From NCBI GenBank assembly GCA_965215825.1, contig CBDCEM010000002.1:434001-498000 (forward strand): a stretch of DNA of 64,000 nucleotides, in the 5' to 3' direction. Both the position numbers and the translations under genes were made by a program. This document shows, piece after piece, positions 34,399 to 42,241 of the stretch (positions are counted from its first letter, which is position 1; every line of letters begins with the position of its first letter). The notes below the pieces were generated by a model. The model did not search any database and was not told where the DNA came from. It saw only the letters and a program-made list of their open reading frames with translations. Source of the stretch: JAWPMT01 sp965215825. GTDB lineage: Bacteria; Bacteroidota; Bacteroidia; Cytophagales; Cyclobacteriaceae.

Positions 34399-34725
34399 TT
34401 AGCTTAGTTTAAAATCAGGGATAGCGTTCCACAAGTTGACTTTTTTATGTTGAAGCTCCTTTAGAAGAGAGATGCCCGCTGCCGTAGGTTCAAAGATCCT
34501 TTTCCTTCTACCACCTCTGGCTGAAGTCGTGCCCCCCATTTGTGAAGCAACCAGCCCTTTATCCTCCAGTCGGTAAAGCGTCACATGTACAGAGCTCAAA
34601 TTAACGGACCTGGACATTCGGGACTTGATTTCATTTACGATGTTGATACCATATGCTTCCTCTTTCAGAATGATACAAGTAAGTAAAACAAGCTCTTCAA
34701 ATTCTCCGAGATTCACGCCTTTCAT
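34399..34725 (-). CDS. PadR-family transcriptional regulator
   Basis: The internal ATG at 34725 (MKGVNLGEFEELVLLTCIIL) was chosen: it gives the usual PadR N-terminus and the promoter lies just upstream, whereas the longer ORF would run through that promoter. The 108-residue protein has the winged-helix pattern EEAYGINIVNEI, SVHVTLYRLEDKGLV and the basic wing SARGGRRKRIFEPTAAG. PadR proteins are ligand-responsive repressors. Operon structure with the permease fits a repressor of its own transport unit. Confidence 0.9.
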   Translation of the reverse strand: MKGVNLGEFEELVLLTCIILKEEAYGINIVNEIKSRMSRSVNLSSVHVTLYRLEDKGLVASQMGGTTSARGGRRKRIFEPTAAGISLLKELQHKKVNLWNAIPDFKLS

Positions 34726-34734
34726 TTCTATGAG

Positions 34735-34771
34735 ATTTGTCAAAGTAATATTTCTATATACTTTGTCAAAG
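34735..34771 (-). promoter_or_regulatory. PadR operon promoter embedded in repeated palindromes
   Basis: On the minus strand TTTG (34770-34767), a 19-bp spacer and TACTTTG (34747-34741) make a Bacteroidota-type promoter 16 bp before the ATG. Each core element lies in a copy of CTTTGACAAAG/T: a perfect palindrome at 34761-34771 and a 9-bp core palindrome at 34736-34744, 26 bp apart. This is a likely autoregulatory operator. Confidence 0.55.
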
Positions 34772-34933
34772 AAAAAAGGTTTCAAAAAAGAGGATTGAAG
34801 AAAGGCCGTATCTATCAATTCTCGCATAATCGGAACATCTCAAATGTTAAAACCAGAAACCTTTAGGGGTTTTATGGGTCATTAGTTGACATAGGTATTA
34901 CTCAGAATAATAATTTTTTAATCCGCTTCTGCC

Positions 34934-35617
34934 ATGAAACAATTGAAACCACACTTTATTCTTGCGCTATTTTCATTTGCATTCCTTACTTCTTGCCTTG
35001 ACGATGATTTTGGTACGGGAAATAATGAACGTTTCGTGGGATCTGGGGTCGTCATTACCGAAACCCGCCAACTGGCCGATCTTAATGCCATAGTTTCCTC
35101 CCCCGCTATCGACCTAACAGTATCTCAGGGGACAGATCAGGTCGTAGAAGTATCTTCCGATGATAATCTTATTGATCGCGTGACCACACGAGTTTCTGAT
35201 GAGGGTTTACTTACCATCGAAATGGAGGAAGGAAACTACGAGGACCTAACTCTTCGTGTCAACATTGTTATTCCGGAATTAATCTCCATTGAAAATCTTG
35301 GTGCCGGCGCTATCGCTATTGATGGATTCACAGACCAGGAAAGTTTGACGTTGGGTAACACAGGAGCTGCTTCTTTCTCGGCTTCAGGATCTGCCAATGA
35401 GTTGATCATTGAATTGTTGGGGGCCGGGAATGTTTCTGCATTTGATTTTGCAGCCAGTACTGTCCGGATCACACTGACAGGCTCTGGCAATATCGAAGTA
35501 TCTGCTTCGGATCGCATTTCAGGCAATATCACAGGGGCTGGCAATATCCATTACCGTGGCGAACCCGCCATTGATGTCAATATCACCGGAGCCGGTTCGG
35601 TGGTTGATGCGAATTGA
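34934..35617 (+). CDS. DUF2807 (head GIN domain) lipoprotein
   Basis: A 227-residue lipoprotein: signal with lipobox LTSC (Cys about residue 21), then a DUF2807 beta-helix-like domain made of repeated short strands with GAG/GSG turns (LGAGAIAIDGF, GAASFSASGSANEL, LTGSGNIEVSASDRISGNITGAGNI). These occur widely in Bacteroidota as periplasmic or outer-membrane proteins of unknown role, often near transcription regulators or permeases. Length matches the family. It is divergent from the PadR operon. Confidence 0.9.
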   Translation: MKQLKPHFILALFSFAFLTSCLDDDFGTGNNERFVGSGVVITETRQLADLNAIVSSPAIDLTVSQGTDQVVEVSSDDNLIDRVTTRVSDEGLLTIEMEEGNYEDLTLRVNIVIPELISIENLGAGAIAIDGFTDQESLTLGNTGAASFSASGSANELIIELLGAGNVSAFDFAASTVRITLTGSGNIEVSASDRISGNITGAGNIHYRGEPAIDVNITGAGSVVDAN

Positions 35618-35629
35618 AGTAAGAATGAA

Positions 35630-35651
35630 ATAGGGAGTCAGAGCTCCCTAT
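35630..35651. terminator. Bidirectional terminator between the DUF2807 gene and the permease-peptidase gene
   Basis: ATAGGGAG (35630-35637) pairs with CTCCCTAT (35644-35651). T-runs on either side are weak, so efficiency is uncertain, but it lies between convergent genes. Confidence 0.55.
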
Positions 35652-35657
35652 ACTATC

Positions 35658-38600
35658 TTATTTCAACTCTTTAAGGTTATCGTGTAAATTGGGATCGGTA
35701 CGAGTCCCAAAGGGATCAATGGAAACAAATTCAGGGAGTTCATTCACAATTACTCGTATTTCGTTCGATTCACCAACCACCTGATGAAGTTTGTAGTAAA
35801 TGATGGCCTGGTCATTGGACAAACTTTTGGGGTGTTCTTTAAAAAATCCGATGGATAGTGGCTCATCCATCGAAACATTGATTAAGCTACCATCAGGGTT
35901 GACTTGTTGCTTTTTTGTAGAGAGTTTCAGGAGAAATTCATATTTCCCATTCTTGAGCGATTCGTAAGAAACTTCTGAAATTTTCAGGTCATAAATAAAG
36001 ATCTTTCTGAACCAGTCATCGATGAGATCGTGGTGTTGACGATCAGTCACTTTATAAAACTCCCCGATGAGCTCTTCGGAATTTCCTATGAATTCGTCCT
36101 TTCCGCGATACCTGTTGATCATTTGATTGATGGCTTTATTGATGCTGTCTTCTCCAAATAGCTCTTTCATGGCCAGCATGACAGTAAAACTTTTTCCATA
36201 GTCCAGATATCCATCTTCAGTCAAATACAAAGGGGGCTCCGTGCTGTCGGTATATTTCCTGCCTGTAAAGTACCTGCGATTAGCATTTTCACTAAGTAGC
36301 CAAAGCATCCTTTTCCCATACATCTTTTCCATAATCGCTGCTTCCATATACTTGGCCAGACCTTCAACAAGCAAGCTGGCTCCGGGCTGAATCTTTGGTG
36401 AAAGGACACCTCCGAACCATTGATGAGCCACTTCATGAATGGTGCGTTTGGCGACCAGATCGAAGTTGGAGGTGTCCGAAATGTCGATTAGGTAAATATT
36501 GTCTTCCACCATACTTATAGTGCCCGGATGAGCCGCCCCTCCAAAATTCCAGTGGCCGGGGATTTCTACAAATCGGAGATGGTCAAAGGGATAGGGACCG
36601 AAATACTTTTCACAGTAGTCGAGTGTCATTCGGGCACTCTCTTCTATTTTCTCCAGATTGTATTCATGTCCGGCATGATAATACTGCTCAATACTCACGC
36701 CATTGTGTTCAACAACCTCCATGTCATAATCCGCTGAAAAATAAGCGATGAAAGGAACGACATTCCGGGTAGGTTTATAATGGAAGAACCTCCTGCCACC
36801 TTCTTCCCAAGTGGCCACTAACTTGCCGGGAGCAATAGCCTTTTGATTGGATGATGTACAGATCACTGTTTCGAAGACAACCCGACCGGCATTAACATCT
36901 TTTTCACCAAGATGGAAGTCAACTTTCTCTTCTTCTCTTTTGGATAAGCCTCGTTTTTTTCGCTCATAAGGGTCATCAATTTCCAATGCAGCGCTATACC
37001 ATAACCTGGGTTCGAATTGATTGTAAAAGATGAAGCTACCATTGCTAACAATTCCTCTTTCCTGTTTATAGCCATTTTGGTTTTTGCGCAATATGTAATG
37101 GAAATTGACTTCTTCTCCTGGCTGAACGGGTGTGGTGAATTCAAATAAGAAAACACCTAGATCTTCATTTCTATTGACTAATCTCGATCCTTCTAATCCA
37201 ATGGTGTCCAACCTTGCCCTTTCACTGATCAAAACCTGATTCACTGGATTACTGCCGAGGTTCTTCAGCCTGTAATTGGCTTCTATAGTGGCTCGACCTT
37301 CCTCCGGAAAAAGGTCCAGGCTGGTTTTTATCTCCACGTGATGTAGCCGGGGCAAATCCTTATACTGCTTGTATTGGCGCTCGTATTCTTCTTTCAAATC
37401 CAGGCGCTTTCCAAGGGGTTTGTATTCACCTTCAATATTGATCTGATAGAAAATAAAAGATCCGAAGATCAGGAAGATCAGCAAAAAAATACCAAGTGAC
37501 CCTAAATGCCATGGTTTCCAGTTGGCCTTGAATAGGTGCCATTGATGTTGGTAACTTTCCTGACTCCCACGGTTCCAGAATTTGAAAGCCAAAATGGCCA
37601 GTACTGTACCCAGGGCCATCCAATAAATACCGAAGTGATGAAAAGAAGCGGTGGTCCAGCCATATCCGTTCATATTTGTGTAATGTGAAGTTGGTAAATA
37701 GCCAAGCTTTAGTAAGGGATGCTCAATACCTATTAATCCAGAAAAACTGCTTTTTAACATGATGATGATCAAAGCGGAAATACCAACCGCCAGGTATTTA
37801 TGTGGCGTTACAGTCTGGACGAACAGCGCGAATAGGCAATAAAAGACCAAGTCGACCCCCCAGTAATAGAATATTGACAAATACAGCGCCCACTCGAAAT
37901 GGGAATATCCCAGAGCGGCTTGGAAACCGATTGATATGATGATGGCGGTGAGCATAAGTATGACCGGTAATAACACCAGTGAGATGAATTTTGAAATGAA
38001 CAAAACCGCACTCGATATGGGCGATGAGTTGATGATTTCATGAAACTGGTTTGACCGGTCTCGCCATACAAGCTCGCCGGCGTAAAAGACGATCAGGATA
38101 ATACAGAACATGAGAAGTGGTTCTGTGAACTGCTCTATTAATAGGTTGGTATAAGGATACCAGCTATCGCCATATTGACCACCCGCAATGATTCGTGAAT
38201 GGATTTCGAAAAAGACGATCAGACACCAACAAATCAGTGTTATGATAAAAGGAAGACTAATAAAAATACTCCTTATTTCATTTCGCACGGTTGAAATCAG
38301 AGACTTGAATTGCATATGCGAACTCGTCAATGTTGGGACCGATACATAAGGACCGGTGGCCTGTTCCTTTTCTTCTTTTACCTTCTTCTGAGGGTCTTTG
38401 GACAGGGATCGGAAAGAAAAGACATGATAGGAAAATCCCAGAATAACGCATCCAAACCCAACCCACATCAATCTGTTACCCAGAAAGTAGCCGCTAAAAG
38501 ATACCATCTGGAAATTTTTTTCTTCGGGTGTCCAGTATTGCGTTTGCTCGACAAACGCAGAAAGGCCAAAAGGATCAAAATAGGAAGCCAACATCATGGT

Positions 38601-39215
38601 CTCAGGGTCACTTGGAGCCGCCTGTATGACTATAGGTGACTTCATAATTATTGAGGTAACCATATACATGACATATAGAAGTACTCCTGTAACATAAGTG
38701 GCGGCATTATTTTTCGTCAACAGGCTAACTGAAAACACTAGAGAAGAGCAGATAAAAATATTAGGGACCACCAAAAAAAACCATGTACGTAAGAATAGCA
38801 ACAGGTTAAAGTCGGAGACCCTCGAAGGGTCCAATTCTGGCGACAATGCTCCTAGTGCCATCCCAACCATTAGGGGCGTAAAGGAGATCAGCGTGAATCC
38901 AAATACCCCAATCAACCTTGATCCAAAAAAGTGCCACTTCTTGATAGGTGTACTGTATAAGATGTTTTCCATTTTGTGGCTTCGGTCGCGGATTACACCA
39001 CTTACACAGAAAAAAACCACACTAAATAAGGCACCCAATGTAGAGATTCCAGTATCGAAAGTGACCCTCGTGACGGAATTATAGTTGACTTTCGCCTCGG
39101 CAAATGACTGACTTCCCAATAGGTATCCAAAGAGTAAAAAGAGGATTGAGAAAATCAGATAAGCCCACTGTTTCCTTTGGTAGAAGGCTTCAAATTTCAA
39201 TAATTCAATGAACAT
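35658..39215 (-). CDS. ABC-2 permease fused to an M1-family metallopeptidase
   Basis: The ATG at 39215 (MFIELLKFEAFYQRKQWAYL) starts directly at the first membrane segment; the earlier frame overlaps the ATPase gene more deeply. The 1185-residue protein has two ABC-2-like membrane blocks (about 1-260 and 315-600) and an M1 peptidase-like C-terminal half (about 625-1185). The zinc motif HEVAHQW is at about residue 927, with the third ligand Glu in LLVEGLAKY 19 residues after the second His (classic M1 has 18). The exopeptidase GxMEN motif is absent; GGAAHPG stands in its place. Such fusions with an adjacent ATPase are known in Bacteroidota; substrate and role are unknown. Confidence 0.88.
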   Translation of the reverse strand: MFIELLKFEAFYQRKQWAYLIFSILFLLFGYLLGSQSFAEAKVNYNSVTRVTFDTGISTLGALFSVVFFCVSGVIRDRSHKMENILYSTPIKKWHFFGSRLIGVFGFTLISFTPLMVGMALGALSPELDPSRVSDFNLLLFLRTWFFLVVPNIFICSSLVFSVSLLTKNNAATYVTGVLLYVMYMVTSIIMKSPIVIQAAPSDPETMMLASYFDPFGLSAFVEQTQYWTPEEKNFQMVSFSGYFLGNRLMWVGFGCVILGFSYHVFSFRSLSKDPQKKVKEEKEQATGPYVSVPTLTSSHMQFKSLISTVRNEIRSIFISLPFIITLICWCLIVFFEIHSRIIAGGQYGDSWYPYTNLLIEQFTEPLLMFCIILIVFYAGELVWRDRSNQFHEIINSSPISSAVLFISKFISLVLLPVILMLTAIIISIGFQAALGYSHFEWALYLSIFYYWGVDLVFYCLFALFVQTVTPHKYLAVGISALIIIMLKSSFSGLIGIEHPLLKLGYLPTSHYTNMNGYGWTTASFHHFGIYWMALGTVLAILAFKFWNRGSQESYQHQWHLFKANWKPWHLGSLGIFLLIFLIFGSFIFYQINIEGEYKPLGKRLDLKEEYERQYKQYKDLPRLHHVEIKTSLDLFPEEGRATIEANYRLKNLGSNPVNQVLISERARLDTIGLEGSRLVNRNEDLGVFLFEFTTPVQPGEEVNFHYILRKNQNGYKQERGIVSNGSFIFYNQFEPRLWYSAALEIDDPYERKKRGLSKREEEKVDFHLGEKDVNAGRVVFETVICTSSNQKAIAPGKLVATWEEGGRRFFHYKPTRNVVPFIAYFSADYDMEVVEHNGVSIEQYYHAGHEYNLEKIEESARMTLDYCEKYFGPYPFDHLRFVEIPGHWNFGGAAHPGTISMVEDNIYLIDISDTSNFDLVAKRTIHEVAHQWFGGVLSPKIQPGASLLVEGLAKYMEAAIMEKMYGKRMLWLLSENANRRYFTGRKYTDSTEPPLYLTEDGYLDYGKSFTVMLAMKELFGEDSINKAINQMINRYRGKDEFIGNSEELIGEFYKVTDRQHHDLIDDWFRKIFIYDLKISEVSYESLKNGKYEFLLKLSTKKQQVNPDGSLINVSMDEPLSIGFFKEHPKSLSNDQAIIYYKLHQVVGESNEIRVIVNELPEFVSIDPFGTRTDPNLHDNLKELK

Positions 39216-40104
39216 GATGGATGGAATTCGATGTTGATAGAGACATGCTTGAGAAATAAACATCTCCCAGGTGGGTTTCCGTCTGCACAAAATCCACGTC
39301 AGGTTGTTCTTCGGCTAGTACACGAATCTGCGTCTGACCAGAAACGAGACGTGTTGAGATCACATTGAATTGCTCCATGAAGCATTCCAATTCGCTTTTT
39401 TCGATGATCCTGGACCACATCTTATTTTGAAGCTCCGCTATCAAATCATTAGGATTTCCCGCCTTGATGATTTGGCCTTTGTCCATGATGGCAACTCTGG
39501 AACATAGTTCCTGAACATCTTCTACGATGTGCGTAGAAAGAATAATAATCACATTTTCTCCGATTTCACTCAATAAATTCAGGAACCGGGATCGTTCTTC
39601 AGGATCCAGTCCGGCGGTTGGCTCATCGACAATTATGATCTTGGGGTCCCCCAAAAGAGCTTGAGCAATCCCAAAACGTTGCCTCATACCACCGGAGAAA
39701 GTGAATACCGATTTTTTTCTGTGCTGGTAAAGATTGGTTTGTCCAAGTAGGGCTTGAACCTGTTGTTTTCTTACTTTTTTATCCGTAATCCCTTTAAGCA
39801 CAGCGAGATGATCTAATAACCGGTCGGCGGAAACTTTGGGGTATACACCAAATTCTTGTGGGAGATAACCCAGGCTTTTTCGGATAAATTCAGGATTAGC
39901 GACGATATCTGTTTGATTGAAATGTACCGAACCGACAGAAGGTTCTTGCAATGCCGCGAGCGTTCTCATTAACGATGATTTTCCTGCCCCATTGGGACCA
40001 AGCAATCCGAACATGCCATCTCCTATGGACAATGAAACGTTTTTCAAGGCTTCAACTCCATTGGGGTAGGTTTTGGAAAGATTTTCGATTATCAATTCAT
40101 TCAT
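39205..40104 (-). CDS. ABC transporter ATP-binding protein
   Basis: A 299-residue ATPase: Walker A GPNGAGKSS (about 35-43), Q-loop YLPQEFG, signature FSGGMRQR, Walker B IIIVDEPTAGLD and H-loop STHIVEDV. It belongs to the ABC-2 (CcmA-like) class and precedes the permease-peptidase fusion, which starts 11 bp before the ATPase stop codon, so the pair is an operon and the likely energiser of that membrane protein. The C-terminal about 70 residues after the ATPase core are unassigned. Confidence 0.95.
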   Translation of the reverse strand: MNELIIENLSKTYPNGVEALKNVSLSIGDGMFGLLGPNGAGKSSLMRTLAALQEPSVGSVHFNQTDIVANPEFIRKSLGYLPQEFGVYPKVSADRLLDHLAVLKGITDKKVRKQQVQALLGQTNLYQHRKKSVFTFSGGMRQRFGIAQALLGDPKIIIVDEPTAGLDPEERSRFLNLLSEIGENVIIILSTHIVEDVQELCSRVAIMDKGQIIKAGNPNDLIAELQNKMWSRIIEKSELECFMEQFNVISTRLVSGQTQIRVLAEEQPDVDFVQTETHLGDVYFSSMSLSTSNSIHHVH

Positions 40105-40302
40105 GATATTGGTTTTTAGCTAACCTATCCAGACAGGGAGTTGTCCTCTAATAATTTTGACCTGTGAGTCTTGTAAAGTGTTCAGTAACCTCCAGATTGT
40201 GCTTAATCTTGTTGAACCTGATAATTGTTGTGTTGATACAAAAAGCGTCTTCCTTCGTCATTTTTATTAGGTACTTTGAGGTGCGGACAAGAAATTCAAG
40301 CG

Positions 40303-41430
40303 ATGATTCCTGTGAGTCGAAAATACCAATCATGCTTATTAAGCTTTTTTGTAGCAACCATTTGGACAGTGTTCCTGTATGCCGCAGACTTAATGTTGAT
40401 TGAATTTCCCGGGATGAATAAACCCCTAAGCAACTTCGTTTTTTGGTGGGCTTTGATAGCGATCATTATTCATAATAAAAAGCACCTGAAAAAGAAGAGG
40501 CGGACAGTAATAGGGGTTCTGGCCCTAATAGGGATGTTGATACCCACCGTGGCAGTTGATCGGTGGTTTAATATACCTGATAACCCAGTTTCATTGGCTT
40601 CTGTTCTCGCATTCTGGATGGGAATAATTTACCTCACCCTTCCAAGGTTCTTTAAGCAAAACAAAATCTATATCCTTGGCATTTACGGAATCATTTTCAT
40701 TTATGCCACTTACATTCGGCTTGATGCGGTAAGCTACGCTGAATATGAAAACCATGAGAAAGGAGTGGTATTGGCCTTGTTGATCGCACCAGTTCCTTTA
40801 TTGACGTTGCTCTACATTTATGAACAGTGGAAGTGGTTGAAAATGTTGAAGAACGAAAAGGCCGCTGCTGAATTGGCTTTGCTAAAAACCCAGGTAAATC
40901 CTCATTTTTTCTTTAACACCCTCAATAATTTGTATTCACTGACGGTGAAACAATCTGAAAAAGCACCAGAGGTCATTCTCAATCTATCGGAGATGATGAG
41001 GTACACCATTTACGAAGGAAAAAAGGATTGGGTGCCACTTGTTGACGAGGTAACTTATTTGCAACATTATATTAACCTGAATCAAATAAGACATCATCGG
41101 AAGGTAGATGTTTCTTTCCAGTTAGACATTGATCAAGAAGTAATGATTGCTCCCTTATTGTTCATTATCCCTTTGGAAAATGCGTTCAAACATGGAGTAG
41201 ATTCGCTTGCGGACAATGCCTATATTCAAATGAGTCTTGGTATAAATGAGTCTGGAATCCATTTCGGAATTTCCAATAATTTTGATCGGTTAAGGACAAA
41301 TGAAGAAAGAGGAATAGGCCTGGAAAATCTGAAAAAGCGTTTGGAATTGATTTATCCTGATCATCATAAGTTGACTATTAGGGAATATGAGGATACCTAC
41401 GAATTGATGTTGGAGATAACTTGCCTATGA
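40303..41430 (+). CDS. LytS-type sensor histidine kinase
   Basis: A 375-residue membrane kinase (ATG at 40303). The N-terminal half has about five or six membrane helices without an extracellular sensor domain. The His_kinase (PF06580) region follows: phospho-acceptor His in KTQVNPHFFFNTLNNLYSL and the ATP-binding N-box IPLENAFKHGV, then GIGLENLKKRL. Its stop overlaps the response-regulator start as ATGA, so the two are coupled. A -7-like TACTTTG at 40272-40278 lies 24 bp upstream. The divergent ABC/peptidase operon is a plausible target. Confidence 0.92.
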   Translation: MIPVSRKYQSCLLSFFVATIWTVFLYAADLMLIEFPGMNKPLSNFVFWWALIAIIIHNKKHLKKKRRTVIGVLALIGMLIPTVAVDRWFNIPDNPVSLASVLAFWMGIIYLTLPRFFKQNKIYILGIYGIIFIYATYIRLDAVSYAEYENHEKGVVLALLIAPVPLLTLLYIYEQWKWLKMLKNEKAAAELALLKTQVNPHFFFNTLNNLYSLTVKQSEKAPEVILNLSEMMRYTIYEGKKDWVPLVDEVTYLQHYINLNQIRHHRKVDVSFQLDIDQEVMIAPLLFIIPLENAFKHGVDSLADNAYIQMSLGINESGIHFGISNNFDRLRTNEERGIGLENLKKRLELIYPDHHKLTIREYEDTYELMLEITCL

Positions 41431-42119
41431 CTACCTGTCTGATTGTCGACGATGAGCCCCTGGCGCATGACCTGTTAGAGGAATTCTGTGGCATGCTACC
41501 ATATCTGAAACTGGCAGGGCATTGCTACAATGCTATGGAAGCCATGCAATTCCTCAATAAGCAGTCGGCGGATATCATGTTCCTTGACCTTAATATGCCC
41601 AAATTGAAAGGTTTTGACTTTCTCAGAACGTTGCAACGTCCTCCCACTATTATTGTTACCACGGCCTATAAGGAGTTTGCTTTAGAAGGGTATGAATTGA
41701 ATGTAGCGGATTACTTGCTCAAGCCGTTTAGTTTTGAGCGGTTTGCAATAGCAATTAATAAGGCAACTGCCAAGCAGGAGATTACGCGAATGCCCTTAAT
41801 TCCAGCGGGGATCTCAAAAAAGTTCTTCATTAAAGGGGATAAAAAACATCACCAGTTGGCAACTGAAGAGATCTTATACATTGAGGCTTATGGTAATTAC
41901 TGCAAAGTCCATACTTCTCGAGAGGTGATCATCAGTCATGAGAAAATCTCTGAATTTGAATTGCGCTTAGATGAGAATCTATTCATGAGAGTCCACAAAT
42001 CTTTTCTCGTATCCAGGGACAAAATCGATTTGATAGAGGGCAATAGGATCATCATCGATGAAGACAAAATACCCATTGGTCAGACTTACAGAAGTGCCGT
42101 TAATAGATTGCTCGGGTAA
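41427..42119 (+). CDS. LytTR-family response regulator
   Basis: A 230-residue regulator: receiver domain (1-about 120) with LIVDDEP, phospho-acceptor Asp in MFLDLNMP and Lys in YLLKPFSFERF; LytTR DNA-binding domain (about 135-230) with EEILYIEAYGNYCKVHT and FMRVHKSFLVSRDKI. It pairs with the kinase in front of it. LytTR proteins bind direct repeats upstream of target genes; none was identified with confidence in the divergent region. Confidence 0.94.
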   Translation: MTTCLIVDDEPLAHDLLEEFCGMLPYLKLAGHCYNAMEAMQFLNKQSADIMFLDLNMPKLKGFDFLRTLQRPPTIIVTTAYKEFALEGYELNVADYLLKPFSFERFAIAINKATAKQEITRMPLIPAGISKKFFIKGDKKHHQLATEEILYIEAYGNYCKVHTSREVIISHEKISEFELRLDENLFMRVHKSFLVSRDKIDLIEGNRIIIDEDKIPIGQTYRSAVNRLLG

Positions 42120-42131
42120 AAATTTAATAAA

Positions 42132-42160
42132 CAAAAAACCACCCCATTGCTGAGGTGGTT
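42132..42160 (-). terminator. Terminator between the LytTR gene and the metalloprotease (minus strand)
   Basis: AACCACC (42137-42143) pairs with GGTGGTT (42154-42160). On the minus strand a six-T run follows, so it ends the metalloprotease transcript; it may also serve the LytTR gene. Confidence 0.75.
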
Positions 42161-42166
42161 GTAATT

Positions 42167-42241
42167 CAATATCTGGATTGAACTGTCTTATCTTTCGACA
42201 GGCTCAAGATGACAGTTCATTACTTCGGATCCAATATCTGG
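42167..42241. repeat. REP-like palindrome flanked by 10-bp direct repeats
   Basis: TGAACTGTC (42179-42187) pairs with GACAGTTCA (42211-42219); ATCTT/AAGAT continues the stem past a 2-nt bulge, leaving a TCGACAGGCTC tip. CAATATCTGG occurs at 42167-42176 and again at 42232-42241, the second copy lying inside the last codons of the metalloprotease. The layout resembles an inserted element with a target duplication. Confidence 0.6.

Noticed and set aside
40164..40403. 79-codon ORF upstream of and overlapping the LytS kinase start
   Set aside because: It overlaps the kinase in another frame and shows no recognisable domain; the kinase ATG at 40303 is well supported.
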